From Lineus longissimus (taxonomy: Eukaryota > Nemertea > Pilidiophora > Heteronemertea > Lineidae), in assembly GCF_910592395.1 (NCBI RefSeq), contig NC_088324.1, forward strand, positions 12,240,953 through 12,304,952: DNA of 64,000 nt. The letters run 5' to 3'. How positions within the stretch are numbered: the first letter of the stretch is position 1; each line of letters starts with the position of its first letter. Below, piece after piece: positions 36,731 through 48,900 of the stretch. The notes beneath the pieces are model-generated. The model was not told the DNA's origin. It did not search any database and was given only the letters and a program-made list of their open reading frames with translations. The position numbers and the translations under genes are program-made.

Positions 36731-37304
36731 GAATCCATTTGGTAAGGAAGACCGCATTGTTGTTGGAGGACTTGATGTAGAGTTATGCAAGGACTGCTCC
36801 GGAAAAACCTACCTCAAACATGTTCGTGTTGACATTTATGTTGGGTCGATGAAGCCGGCTCTGACAGTATGGTGTGCGAACACGTTTTACTTTCAATATG
36901 TATTTTTCACGGTGAAATATCAACACAGTAATCAGACATGCATGCTATTGAAAAATACATTCCATGTAGTGATTGGTAGTCGCGGACGAAGTAGTTGCTG
37001 TTTCGCAACCTCTCTGGTGTACGCTCCGGAAGCAGTTGATCGACCACGTCTACTACATGTATATGACGGATTAGGACGACTAATGGACAGCCTCGGGAGT
37101 GTTCTAGTGTTAGTCACAGTCGCGTTGTCAATGTTCCATTTGATATTCCTCTTTAACCTAATCGTGATTTATGGTCTTTGCCGTCTATAGCCATCTAACT
37201 TTGTCTGTCACTCATTGACCAGGACTATTCTCCGGGATGGCGGGGCCTCCACATCGACTATCACGCCGGCTTCGGTTAAACGCATTCGGATGTACCACAA
37301 TAAA
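36731..37304 (+). CDS. Candidate 3' end of an unknown gene (two exons)
   Basis: A possible exon 36731-36866 follows an acceptor (TTGTAACCAG) and ends at GTATGG. It reads NPFGKEDRIVVGGLDVELCK and on to GSMKPALT. It joins in phase 0 to 37223-37279 (acceptor CATTGACCAG), which gives DYSPGWRGLHIDYHAGFG and a stop, with an AATAAA at 37299-37304. Splice sites, phase and poly(A) signal agree, but no upstream exons or family were recognised, so this may be a chance assembly or a gene relic. Confidence 0.25.
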
Positions 37305-38519
37305 ATAAGTAAACGAAAATATTGATTTAGATTTAGTTTCTGCCTCTATATAATTGATGGTTAAAACATTTTAATTGATCGGACAGCCCAGCACATGAAG
37401 TGTTGCCAGTGTAAAAGTGCTTTGGTGAATCACTCATACATGAAAATGTTTCATTTGTGCAAAGCTTGAAATTTAAAGGGACTACATGTATAATGCGGGG
37501 ACGAAACCATAAGTTTATTTCATGATTTGCGTTTGAAAGGGTTTGGCTGCGTTTCAGTGGTGCGCGAATTCAAATGTTGCGTACGGGAAGAGGTCAAATC
37601 TCAGGATCAGTCTACGATCCAGACCAGGAATATGTAATTGATATCAGTTCCCGCGTAATCTGATGGCCTCGGTTTGGTTTACGCTGAGTGGCATATCTGC
37701 TTACAAGCAGGCCAGACTCTAATTAGGACACGCTCAATATAGCCATTCCGGGATAGAGAGGCATCCGTGATGACTCGGGAAACACTAAGAAATATTACAC
37801 CAGTCAGATAAGTTGAGCACTTTGAGGAGGAGGAGAAACGGAAAGTCTCAACCACTGCAAGGGAAATATCGTCGATTACTTACATGCGTCTTTGCCCAGA
37901 ACAACAAGTTGGCGAGTGAATATTCCAGGAAGTCGACCGAGCAGCGCAGCAATCAATCTAGCCGTGGTTTTGTAAACTGTTGCATTCGGCTTGTGATGTA
38001 GATGAAGCTATTTTTGCTTGTTTAGGCAATTCTAATGTCATGGTTACACACATCAAGCAGTGATCCCGCTTTGGCTGCGCGTTCAAGGGATTTGCGTAAA
38101 AAACTATGCTAGGGGAGTGTAATTTAGAAGAGACGGGTGATGGGGTGATGGGGTGATGGGGATGGGCGGGAGGGGACAAACTGTAACTTCCTTCCTGAAC
38201 CATGATTTTTTAAGCTTACTTGCAAGGCTAAAGTTTATATATAAAACACGAATCCGTCGCATAACTTATCACAATCTGTAGTTGGAGAATTATCTTATTA
38301 TATAACTTCTCTCCAAGATGGTGAAAATGGTTTTTAATTGCAGGAAAGATTTAGTTTTTTAAGCACCCCCGCCCTCATACATTCGGCCGCACTGTCCAGT
38401 TGGTGAGGGAGTCGTTGCTAATTTCTTGCGGACAATTATCACCGGTTGTGGGAGATGGATTGCGCCTTTTTCCTCAAATTTGACGGAATACCACAACGTC
38501 ATCTGATGTTGATAAATTG
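37305..38519. other. Non-coding stretch upstream of Ig gene A
   Basis: No supported coding sequence. A short GATGGGGT microsatellite lies near 38138-38165. The stretch leads into the 5' exon of the first Ig receptor gene. Confidence 0.45.
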
Positions 38520-38709
38520 AACTGAAAACCAGGAAGTAAAGCATGGCCTAGATGGATTTTGATATTTAGTTTTGACTTTTCATACGAGGAACAATTCGAT
38601 AAGAAGTGACAACAAAATATAAAGATATGTGACCATTTGCATGAACCGATTCTGAATCCGTCCAAAACGTCAACTTTTCGTTTAGATATTTACAGATTTC
38701 TTTGCGAAG
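38520..38709 (+). other. Putative 5' untranslated exon, Ig gene A
   Basis: This stretch is homologous to 57685-57902 upstream of Ig gene B: both start with GAAAACCAGGAAGTAAAG, share GAATCCGTCCAA and GTGACAACA, and end in GATTTCTTTGCGAAG (A) or GATTTCTGTGCAAAG (B) before a GT. Position 1.3 kb (A) or 0.3 kb (B) before a signal-peptide exon that begins exactly at its ATG after a CAG acceptor suggests a non-coding first exon. Confidence 0.4.
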
Positions 38710-39219
38710 GTATTTATCAATCTTATCTGTCATGATATTCTTAGTCATCTGTAGTTTATGGTCTGCATACCTCACATTCACTTTGCTATATATAGCACAA
38801 TGTAAATCTACCCGAATGCCCGAATGTGTGTTGCCTCGGGCAAGTTGTCTCACTAGTCTTTGGTTTGTGTTAGAGCCTTGAGTGTTAAAAGACAACAACC
38901 GTTAGTCCCTTATCTATAAATGAAAACATTGTTTTGTTAATCTAGTGATTATTGGAGGAAGCTACATTTTTGGTTTAATCTGTAGGCCTATGATGACCAG
39001 ACAAGTATATAAATGGGCATTGTTGAAATATGCTTGTTGTTCACGCAAAAAGGATTCCATCAATAGATCAATGGAAGATGATTAAAGTGTCATTAAACTA
39101 TGATAATTACTTCTTGAAAAAGGAATGAAACCTACCTGGAATTTTCAAGCCATCTCAAAAACTACCTTACCTTAAATCATTCAACTTAGAGATCAGTTGA
39201 GAACTGTTTTCTCAATGAC

Positions 39220-39418
39220 TTAAAGGGACTATCGGCAGGAGCGGGGGGGGGGGGGGGGGGGGGGTAGAAAGGGCACAAGGTAATGTTGATTCACCACAAA
39301 ATATATCCCTCATACTAGCATGATAAGTTTTGAGGTATTGAGAGATGTGAGAGACCCCTATTGGCGACTTTGGACAACTTTATCTTCCCTTCCTAGCTAC
39401 TGCCTATAGTCCCGTTAA
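39220..39418. mobile_element. MITE with TTAA ends
   Basis: The left end TTAAAGGGACTATCGGCAGG and the right end (reverse complement) TTAACGGGACTATAGGCAGT are inverted repeats, both starting with TTAA. A run of about 20 G follows the left end. There is no coding capacity. TTAA ends are typical of piggyBac-type insertion, so that superfamily is the best guess. Confidence 0.65.
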
Positions 39419-39437
39419 TTGTTGCAAAGATGAAGGA

Positions 39438-39623
39438 TACAGTAGAACCGGCCTCTCTATCAGGGACACCCTTGGGATTGACAGTTGCTGTCATTAATAG
39501 AGAGGTGTCCTGATTAGGGAGGTCAAATTGAAGGGAAACAACCAATTCAGGACCAAACCTAGTGCCCTTAATAGAGAGGGTGTCCTTCATAGAGAGGTGT
39601 CTGCTAAGAGAGGTTCCACTGTA
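39438..39623. mobile_element. MITE with TACAGTRGAACC ends
   Basis: It begins TACAGTAGAACC and ends GGTTCCACTGTA, with internal repeated words such as AATAGAGAGGTGTCC. There is no coding capacity. The TA at both ends suggests a Tc1/mariner-like target. It lies directly after the TTAA element, in the first intron region of Ig gene A. A second, inverted copy is at 51198. Confidence 0.7.
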
Positions 39624-39970
39624 TTATGATTGGTCAACACTAACAGATTTTGTTGAAATGAATTGTGATAAGGTTGTCTTAGTGGCTGTAAGAAGAAGGA
39701 GCTACTGAAAGTTGCAAGTGGTGTAAGTGGATGGTAAAATCATAAATATTCATTAGCTTGGCGGTGACAGGTGCAACGAATCACCAGCCTTGCTTTCATC
39801 TTTCAGGGTCCAAATCTTTACCTTCTGAACCATAAGAGGTACCCCACCCTTTATAGAACAGTAATTGTGTTTTTCTCTTTGCATTTAATTGCATTAATAA
39901 AGAGTCAGAAGAGACTATCTAAGTTTGGTTTATTTATTCTTGATAATTTTTTTCATATTTGTCTCTACAG

Positions 39971-42900
39971 ATGATGGTGCCACTACTCCTCTTGATCGTC
40001 GCCATGACAACTCTTCCTCCCTCTATTAATGGAATTGGTAAGTTAATATAGGAAGTCTGGGCTGACTTTTCAATTTCAAATCTCAGCATCAATGTCATCT
40101 TGAGACACAATCTTTAACTTTGTATTTAGTTCATATGTATTTACACAATTGGACATTTTCAAATTCAATTACAAATTTTAAACTTTCAAGAAGCTGCATT
40201 GACCTTTAAGATGGGGGTTGCACTTATTAGGGTAGGATACAAAAGTTTTAATTACAGATGGATGCATTCGACTGACTGATATTTTGTGTCAACGAATACA
40301 CTCATACAGATTGTTGATAATCACATGATTTCATAATCCTGTGTGCCTAAAGTTTTTTATTTCCATACTTGTATCATGATGGCCTGTAATTATATTTATA
40401 CATATATATTTATATTTATACTTTTTTCCACATCGAAGGTTAAAATTCACACAATTCTGATGGGCTTCATTTTGGAAATAAGCGAATCACTTTTTGGATG
40501 TTATCGTATCCCTTGATGGGTCAATATGATTCTTCTTGGCTCTTAGAAAGTCAGAAAGAATGCACATTTCTTCGATCACACCAACTAAAAAACTGAATTT
40601 TTCTTGCAGTGCCACCCAAGACTCCAGTGTTAAGTGGATTTGAACCTGCTGCGATTGGATCATCATATCGGGAACTGGTCTGTGATGCTTCTCAACCTGA
40701 TGCTGGCACTATAACATACAAATGGTACAAGTTTTCCACTGGTGTAAATGGTGAGAACTGGGAACCTAAAGGACCAATTGGTACAAGCCAGAAGTATGTC
40801 TTCAGTCCAGTGACAGAGAGGAAAGTGTTCCACACAGGTAATCCTGAGGAGCCAGTCAGTGGGAAGTACTTATGCCGAGCATCAAATGATGCAGGAACAA
40901 GAGACAGTGAATGGGGAGATCTAAATGTCTACACACCATGTAAGTTTGTTTCAATCCCCTATTTAAAGAATCAAAAATTTAAATCTTGGTAGTCTCTGCC
41001 TACTTTTAAACTGCATGCCACCTCGTCGTCATACTAGCAATCTCATACTTCCTCAAGGTCCAGAGATATGTTTAGTCACCAGTGTGTAGTGCAGATCCAA
41101 GAAGTGGTGTTGTCCAACATTATGCTTTTTGTCCAGGCCCAGCACTAGTACAAAATTATTTCTTCCATTTTTGCTCCTTGACAAATAATTAGCGCCTGGA
41201 CATATCCATGGGATTGGTAATGGTTTTACTGTTTGAGCATCCGGTCAGATTTTGTTGTCAACCTGGGCAAAATGACTTAAATGCATTAAAACAACGTCAC
41301 ATTATCCAACTGAAGAAATTTGGTATGGAGAACACTACGTGATACATGGTGGTGTCGTAGTCACAATTGCAGACTCCTGACAAACAAAAGGTGGATTCAA
41401 ATTCTTTTTTAGCTCAGAGGTCAGTGGTTTAATGATGTGCAAAGTAGTCATGCTTCTTATCGTCCAAGAAGTCTCCAGGATGCTGAAGTGCTTTGAGGAA
41501 GGATTTTTTTTCAAAAAATGATTTGTAAAACTGTGACCACTTCTTCATTAGTTTCAGAGATTGTTCTCTGATCTGAATTATAGAGGCTATTAGCCTATAC
41601 ATAACAGTAGAGAACAATTTGAAGCTTCCCCAATCATATTTGACTCCTCTGCCTTTTTCCCTTCGGAGATACCAATTAGGTTGATGATGATTGATTGTAC
41701 TGCTTTGCCATGCATTAAACATGAATTTGTTCAAAAGGTTTTAATGGTACTTTGTTCTGTTTCAGGTTCTCTGTATACTGTGAGTGTTTCACCACCAAAA
41801 CCTGCCATTGGATCTACGTTCACTCTCAACTGTGACATACCAAATCCAAGTGGGCTGACTGTGAATTTGGTAAAGAGGGCTGATACTTCATCTGAAGCAA
41901 CAGATGTAGCAGCGGCCAACAGCAAGGGATGTCATGCTCCAAGTAACCCACGCTACAGTTGGAGCAGTTGCAGTCCTCCAAGCATCTCATCCCCGACCTT
42001 CAACCTCCAGGTCACCAATGCTCAGCCTGAAGATTTTGCATACTGGATTTGTAAGGATATTGGCCTCAGCTGTGACAGTAATCCAGTCAAACCAGTTGTA
42101 CAAGGTAAGATGACCATGGAGATGAAATTAACAAACAATCTAATCTTCAGGTAAAATGATGCAGCTTACTTCATATTTCTCTAAATAAACTATTATCAAG
42201 TTATATTTTTACCAAATCTAAATTAAAATCATCATCTTTAGAAATAAGAAGATTAGTGATAGAATTACTGGTGTCCATCATAATATTTCAAGAGTTAGTT
42301 TATGGTCTTTTTCAAATGCATCAGAAATGTTCACAAATAATGTCAGATTAAAAAACTATATGTTTTTGTAGACCTGTGATAGTGTAAAATGTGATGCATA
42401 ATACAAGGCAAGGATGGCACAACATCAAATCGACTTGAAGTTCCTTCTTATTTTAGGACACCCAGACAATCCTCAAATCTCTTTGATTCCCCTTGGGAGC
42501 ATCACTCAATCTTACGATCCTAATGGATGAATGAGGATTTTTACTAAACATGAAAATGACTAGATATTAATCCTTGTTTGAGAAGCACTCCAAGTCATGC
42601 CCAAAACCACTTCTCTCTATACAAGTGATAAATTGCCAATTTGAACAGTTCAACTTAACAAATCATATCACCCACTAATGTGATACTCATACATCAATGA
42701 TTCTAATTCTCTTGCTGTTCATTCTTGTTTAGTACGACCAGGGATACCACAAATCTTTGGTTTCCCCTCTGGATCATGCAGTTATTGTCTGTAAAATATG
42801 CTGCCTAAATAACTAGAGATACCTATGAATTATCACCCCCGTAATGACGGCTATAATAAGCTCATTGACACAATAATCCATTATTTTTCCAGCACCCCCA

Positions 42901-45900
42901 GGCAAACTTCAAATTACTGGTTTCCCTTCTGGACCAGCTATTGCAGGAACCCGGCTGTTTTTGAAGTGCGTTGTTTCGCCAAATTGAATTAACTCTCATA
43001 TAGTGATGGCTATGATAAGCAAATTCTCTTCATTTGACACGATATCCATTGTATTGTATATTTCTGGCACCCCGGGCAAACCTCAAATTACTAGTTTCCC
43101 TTCGCACCCTGATTAATTGCAGGGTGCGACTCAGTCCTTGGTGTGTTGTTTAACCTGCTTGAGATACCTGAATATACACTGACATTTCAACACCCATACA
43201 ATGGTGGCTTTAATAAGCTATAATTGACATGATAATCAATCATATTTCAGCAATCCCAGGCACACCTCAAATCACTAGTTTCCCTTCGCACCTTGATTAA
43301 TTGCAGGGTACGACTCAGTCCACAGTGTGTTGTTTAACCAGCTTGAGATACCTGAATGCAAACTGACAGTTTTACACCAATACAATTGTGGCTTTAACAA
43401 GCTAATTGACATGATAATGAATTATATTTCAGCAATCCCTGGCACACCTCAAATCACTAGTTTCTCTTCGAGCCTTGATTAATTGCAGGGTGCGACTCAG
43501 TCCACAGTGTGTTGTTTAACCGGCTTGAGATACCTGAATGCAAACTGACAGTTGTACACCCATACAATACTGGCTTCAATAAGCTAATTGACATGATAAT
43601 CCATTCTATTCCAGCACACCCAGGCACACCTCAGATCACTGGTTTCCCTTCTGGACCAGTTACTGTAGGAACTCAGCTGAATCTAAAGTGTGTTGCCTCA
43701 CCACCTGGTGACACCTATGACTGGTACAAAGATGGTACCAAAGTGACAACATCCTTAAGCTACGACTTCCAAGTTACAAAGGAAAGTGCTGGGGTCTACA
43801 AATGTGTCGCAAGGAATGATGTGGGGTCTGCAAGTAGCACAGACAAGACACTTGTTGTTTATTGTAAGTAAGAATTTCTTTCACATTAATGGTACCAAAA
43901 TGACAACAATTTCTTAGTTTCAAAGGAATGTGCTGTGTCTGTAAAGGCATTGGGAGAAATAATGTATGGACTGCAACAACAGTGACAAGACATTTGTGGA
44001 TTATTGTAATTATCAGTGTTTTCCAGAATGTGTTTTTTCTGAAGAGGACCACTGCCATCTCAATGTCATGTTGTTAAGTACACTATAAGAAATACAGAAG
44101 AATTCCTTTCATAAAAGTTGGATGGTTGTGCTTCTAAAGAGATGAATTTAATTGGACCAGAATAACAAGGCCTCTTTTCTCTCAGTACACTAAGAAAACA
44201 TTGCAAATGTCATTCCATGTCCGTGTGGCTTCTAAATTGCTTTAGAACTGTTGCCAGATATGACCCGTTTGTAATTCCCTCAGGTTAATTTAAAATGAGT
44301 GGGAGGGTCAATGGTCAAGGGAATAATCTTTGAAAAAAGCAAACTTGTCAGAAAGATACTGATAGGAATATGACTAAGTTCCATGACTAAAATACCATGA
44401 GAAATTTGAATACGGAGATTTAAAAGAGTCACAGATAATTTGAGTGATACAGAAGTCCAAGCTTGCAGCAATTTCATCATTCTTCTTGTGTGCAAAATTG
44501 TCTTGGAACATCTTCAATATTTTCTTCAAGAGATTTCTTTATGTGGATATCAAGTGGTACATGTACATACATGTATATGATATAACATTATGTAAATGAA
44601 GGACCATTGAGGTCACCCTTATCTCTGTACTGGTTGTCCATATATCTCAGTGTTTAATATTTGTCTTTTCAGATAAGCCTGGTTCTGTTGTTGTCTCATC
44701 TGGGAAGACCTCATCACATGTTGGTGAGAAAGACAAGTTCACATGCACAGTGTCTGGAGGCAACCCGACACCCACTGTGAAGCTCTACTTCAAGAGGTCA
44801 GGTGGTACACCAGTGGAGGTCACCCAAGGCCAGGACAGGGTCATGGCCAAAGAAGATAACCAGGCTGAGTACTACTGTGAGGCGAAGATCACTGGATATC
44901 CTGCCTTTGATTTGACTTCAAGTAGGAAGACATATAATGTAACCTGTAAGTACTTCTTTGGCGATTCTTATTACTATGCAATCAAACTGTCACTTAGGCC
45001 AAATGGTGTTATCACAATGAAAAATGAGGAGATGATGTCATGGTACAGTATGTGGCTTCATAACTATCAGTATCAAGACTCGGGATTAAACTGTTTTGAA
45101 AATTTCTTATGATTGTGGTGGGAATATAGATAGTCTAAGATTTATATTTTTAGAAAATGACCGTATTAGATGTGAATTTCAAAATTGGTGGGCTTAATGT
45201 TTGTTTTACTCAATAAGTCCAACCATCAATGAACATGTAGACAGCTTCCTCTGAAGATATGATTTTGAAAGCTAATTTCATGTACTAATCGGGAAGCCAC
45301 TTCTGCATTGCCTGATACTGATAGCCACATTATAGAAAGGGAATACCTACATATACTTATGTACATCGACTAGACTTGATTAGTAATAATATCACGTTGG
45401 GACACTTCCTTGTTCATTTGGAGCCACGAGCTTTAGAAATTGGCTGAAAAGACTGGCCTAGTTTGAAGCCGATAAGAATGTGGACACTAGAAATGTCTTG
45501 TGACGACTGCAAAGAAAATTTATTTATTTTTGAAAATGGACAGGCTTAATTGATAAATGGAATTTGTGCTCATATGAAATATTCCTCAGTGAATTGTAAA
45601 TGTTCATCCAGCGAGCCTTGGGGGAAAAAATTTGCAGGACAGTAGAATAACAAAGTTTTAAGATATGCTGGCAGTTGTGATAAGTATTAACCCTTTGGCT
45701 ACCTTAGGGTTTTGGCAGAGTACTGTACCCTTGGTCCATACCCAGTACTGACCGGGCAGCCTAGATCCCAACTTGGCTTTTGAAAAGTGTCATTGTAAGA
45801 TAGCGAGCACTTCCCAATCTTAGGTGGAGGAATTGAGAAGATTGTTTGTGCCTTTGTAGACCTATTGTCAGTCAGGAGAGATAACGAGACAGGAATAGTA

Positions 45901-48900
45901 TAGGGTGCCAGAGAGAATACAAGTTAAGGCCACAGCAACCTCGTGGCATCTTAAGGTTTACATAAGACTTCCATCTGTTCTGATTTATGCAAGACATTCT
46001 ACACAAAATCAATGTGTGCTCTTTTATAAACTATAATATATAATATTATGCATCTACAACCAGAAACCGTTATGATGCTGTTAACCTGTGCTGATGATGA
46101 GAACAAGTAGCCTATTCGTTCAACTGTTTTTACTTATGTGACTTTCTGAACTGTATCAATGTGAGAAGCGTATCCCCAACGAGGAACAATGTGTGATACC
46201 TGTCATTAAATATTTATGCTGACCTCTGAGAAAAAAACACTTTATAGAAAAGTGGCTAATAGAAGTCGCGTGTGCTTTCTCTTGTTTTCTACTCAATTTC
46301 CTACTTAATAAGGAAAGCAGGATATTCCTATAATATTTCAGCATGCATTTTATACTGCTTTAGTTCAAAATTTACTGATTCCTTATCTCTTATTTCAGTT
46401 GCAAACACCAAGGTTTCCTTTCTGAACAATCCAACTGCTGCTGTCCAAGCGGGTCAAGTGAAGAAGTTCACATGTGAGACAGATGAGAGCAACCCTGTCA
46501 CTTACATCAAATGGTATCAGTACATAGGTTCATCATGGCGAGATATCACAACAGGGATCTCCTCATCAGAAAGGAATGGGGTGTCTGGTGGGAAGATCAG
46601 GAAAAGTGAATGGTCTGTGACAGCAACCAAGGCAATGAATGGTGCAACAGTGAGGTGTACATCAACTTACTCTCTGACTGGACATGATAACACCACTAAG
46701 GCAAACACTACTTTGGATGTGAAATGTAAGTATTTATTTATCGGACTAGTATCTACTTTTTATCTGATGAAAAAATTATTGAAGAAGTTTTGGCAATCGC
46801 AATTACTACTGGTTAGGGGTTTAAGATGACTTTATCATTTACTTATGAGAACTCTTGTCTGAAATAAAAAGTAAATTTTCATTCATTGTAGAACACCTTG
46901 AGAGAGTATCCAAAAAGGTTTATCGGCTTGGTTTTGGATATAGTGTCAAAGGTGTTTAATGACAAGCAGAGCAATGTATTGAGAAACATCAACTAAATAA
47001 AAGAGCATTGAGGATATGTACCCTCACCTTTACTCTTATTTTCCATATATCTCTAGTTGATATTTGTCCCTTCAGATAAGCCTGATTCTGTTGTGGTCTC
47101 ATCTGGGAAGACCTCATCATATGTTGGTGAGAAAGACAAGTTCACATGCACAGTGTCTGGAGGCAATCCAACACCCACCGTGAAGCTCTACTTCAAGAGG
47201 TCAGGTGGTACACCGGTGGAGGTCACCCAAGACCAGGACAGGGTCATGGCCAAAGAAGACAACCAGGCTGAGTACTACTGTGAGGCGAAGGTCCCTGGAT
47301 ATCCTGCCTTTGATATGACTTCAAGCAGAAAGACATATAATGTAACCTGTAAGTACTTCTTTGGCTATTCTTATTACTATGCAATCAAACTATCACTTAG
47401 GTCAAATGGTGTTATCACAGCGAAAATGAGGAGATGAAGTAAAGTTGCAGTATGTGGCTTCATAAACTATCAGTATCAAGACTCGAGATTATACTGTTTT
47501 GAAAATGTCTTATGACTGTGGTGGAAATATAGATACTCTAAAATTAATGTTTTTAGAAAATGACCATATTAGATGTGAATTTCAAAATGGTGGGCTTTGT
47601 TTGTTCTACTCAATAAGTCCAACCGTCAATAAAAATGTGGACAGCTTCCTCTGAAGATGTGATTTTGAAAGCTAATTTAATGTGCTGATCAGAAAGGCAC
47701 TTCTGCATTGCCTGATACTGATAGCCACATTCTAGACAGGGAATACCTACATATACTTATGTATATCGACTAGACTTGATTAGTAATAATATCACGTTGG
47801 GACACTTCCTTGTTCATTTGGAGCGACGAGCTTTAGAAATTGGCTGAAAAGACTGGCCTAGTTTGAAGCGGATAAGAATGTGGACACTAGAAATGTCTTG
47901 TGACGACTGCAAAGAAAATTTATTTATTTTTGAAAATGGGCAGGCTGAATTGATAACTGGAATTTGTGCTCATATGACATATTCCTCAGTGAATTGTAAA
48001 TGTTCATCCAGAGAGCCTTGGGGGAACAATATTTTTCAGGACAGTAGAATAACAAAGTTTTAAGATATGCTGGCGGTCGTGATAAGTATTAACCCTTTCG
48101 CTACCTTAGGGGTTTGGCAATGTACTGTACCCTTGGTCCACACCCGGTAATGACCAGGCAGCCTTAAGATCCCAACTTGGCTTTGGAAAAGTGTCATTGT
48201 AAGATAGTGAGCACTACCCAATCTTAGGTGGAGGAATTGAGAAGATTGTTTGTGCCTTTGACGACCTATTGTCAGTCAGGAAAGATTACGAGACAGGAAT
48301 AGTTCAAAGTTAATCAATTCCTTATCTCTTATTTCAGTTTCAAACACCAAGGTTTCCTTTCTGAACAACCCGACCTCTGCTGTCCAAGTAGGGCAATTGA
48401 AGAAGTTCACATGTGAGACAGATGAGAGCAACCCTGTCACTTACATCAAATTGTATCAGCTTATAGCAGGTTCATCATGGCGAGTTATTACAACAGAGAT
48501 CTCCCAATCAGAAGAAAATGGGGTATATGGTGGAAAGAACAGGACAACTGAATGGTCTGTGAGAGCAACCAAGGTTATGAATGGTGTAACAGTGAGGTGT
48601 ACGTCAACTTACTCTCTGACAGGACATGAGTTCACCACTTATGCAGACACTCCTATGCATGTGAAATGTAAGTATTTGTTCATCACAGTGTCTATTTTTT
48701 AAACAAGATGAAAATACCATAAAAATGTAATTCATTTTGCAGTAATCTCAATATTTCCAGTTATGGTGTTTACATAGTTTTATTATCATTTACTCATTAA
48801 TATTCTTGTCCGAATTATTAAATGTTCGTTCACTTTACAAAATGTATATAAATATGAAGCTACCATTGGAACACCTTGAGAGTACCCAAATAGGTTATCA

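Noticed and set aside
36849-37190. 113-residue plus-strand frame with a hydrophobic end
   Set aside because: The part after 36866 is best read as intron: a donor fits at 36867 and the hydrophobic stretch resembles no family. Only the start is kept, as a weak exon candidate.
43509-43614. Upstream extension of the Ig3 exon (open frame from 43509)
   Set aside because: The extra sequence is intron repeated in the decayed array; the CAG acceptor at 43611-43614 and phase 1 define the true exon start at 43615. The same applies to 61731-61860 in gene B.
47863-48063. Open frame after Ig6, also present at 63783-63971
   Set aside because: It lies in the duplicated intron; the copy at 45477 is broken by a stop, and it has no splice sites or domain.
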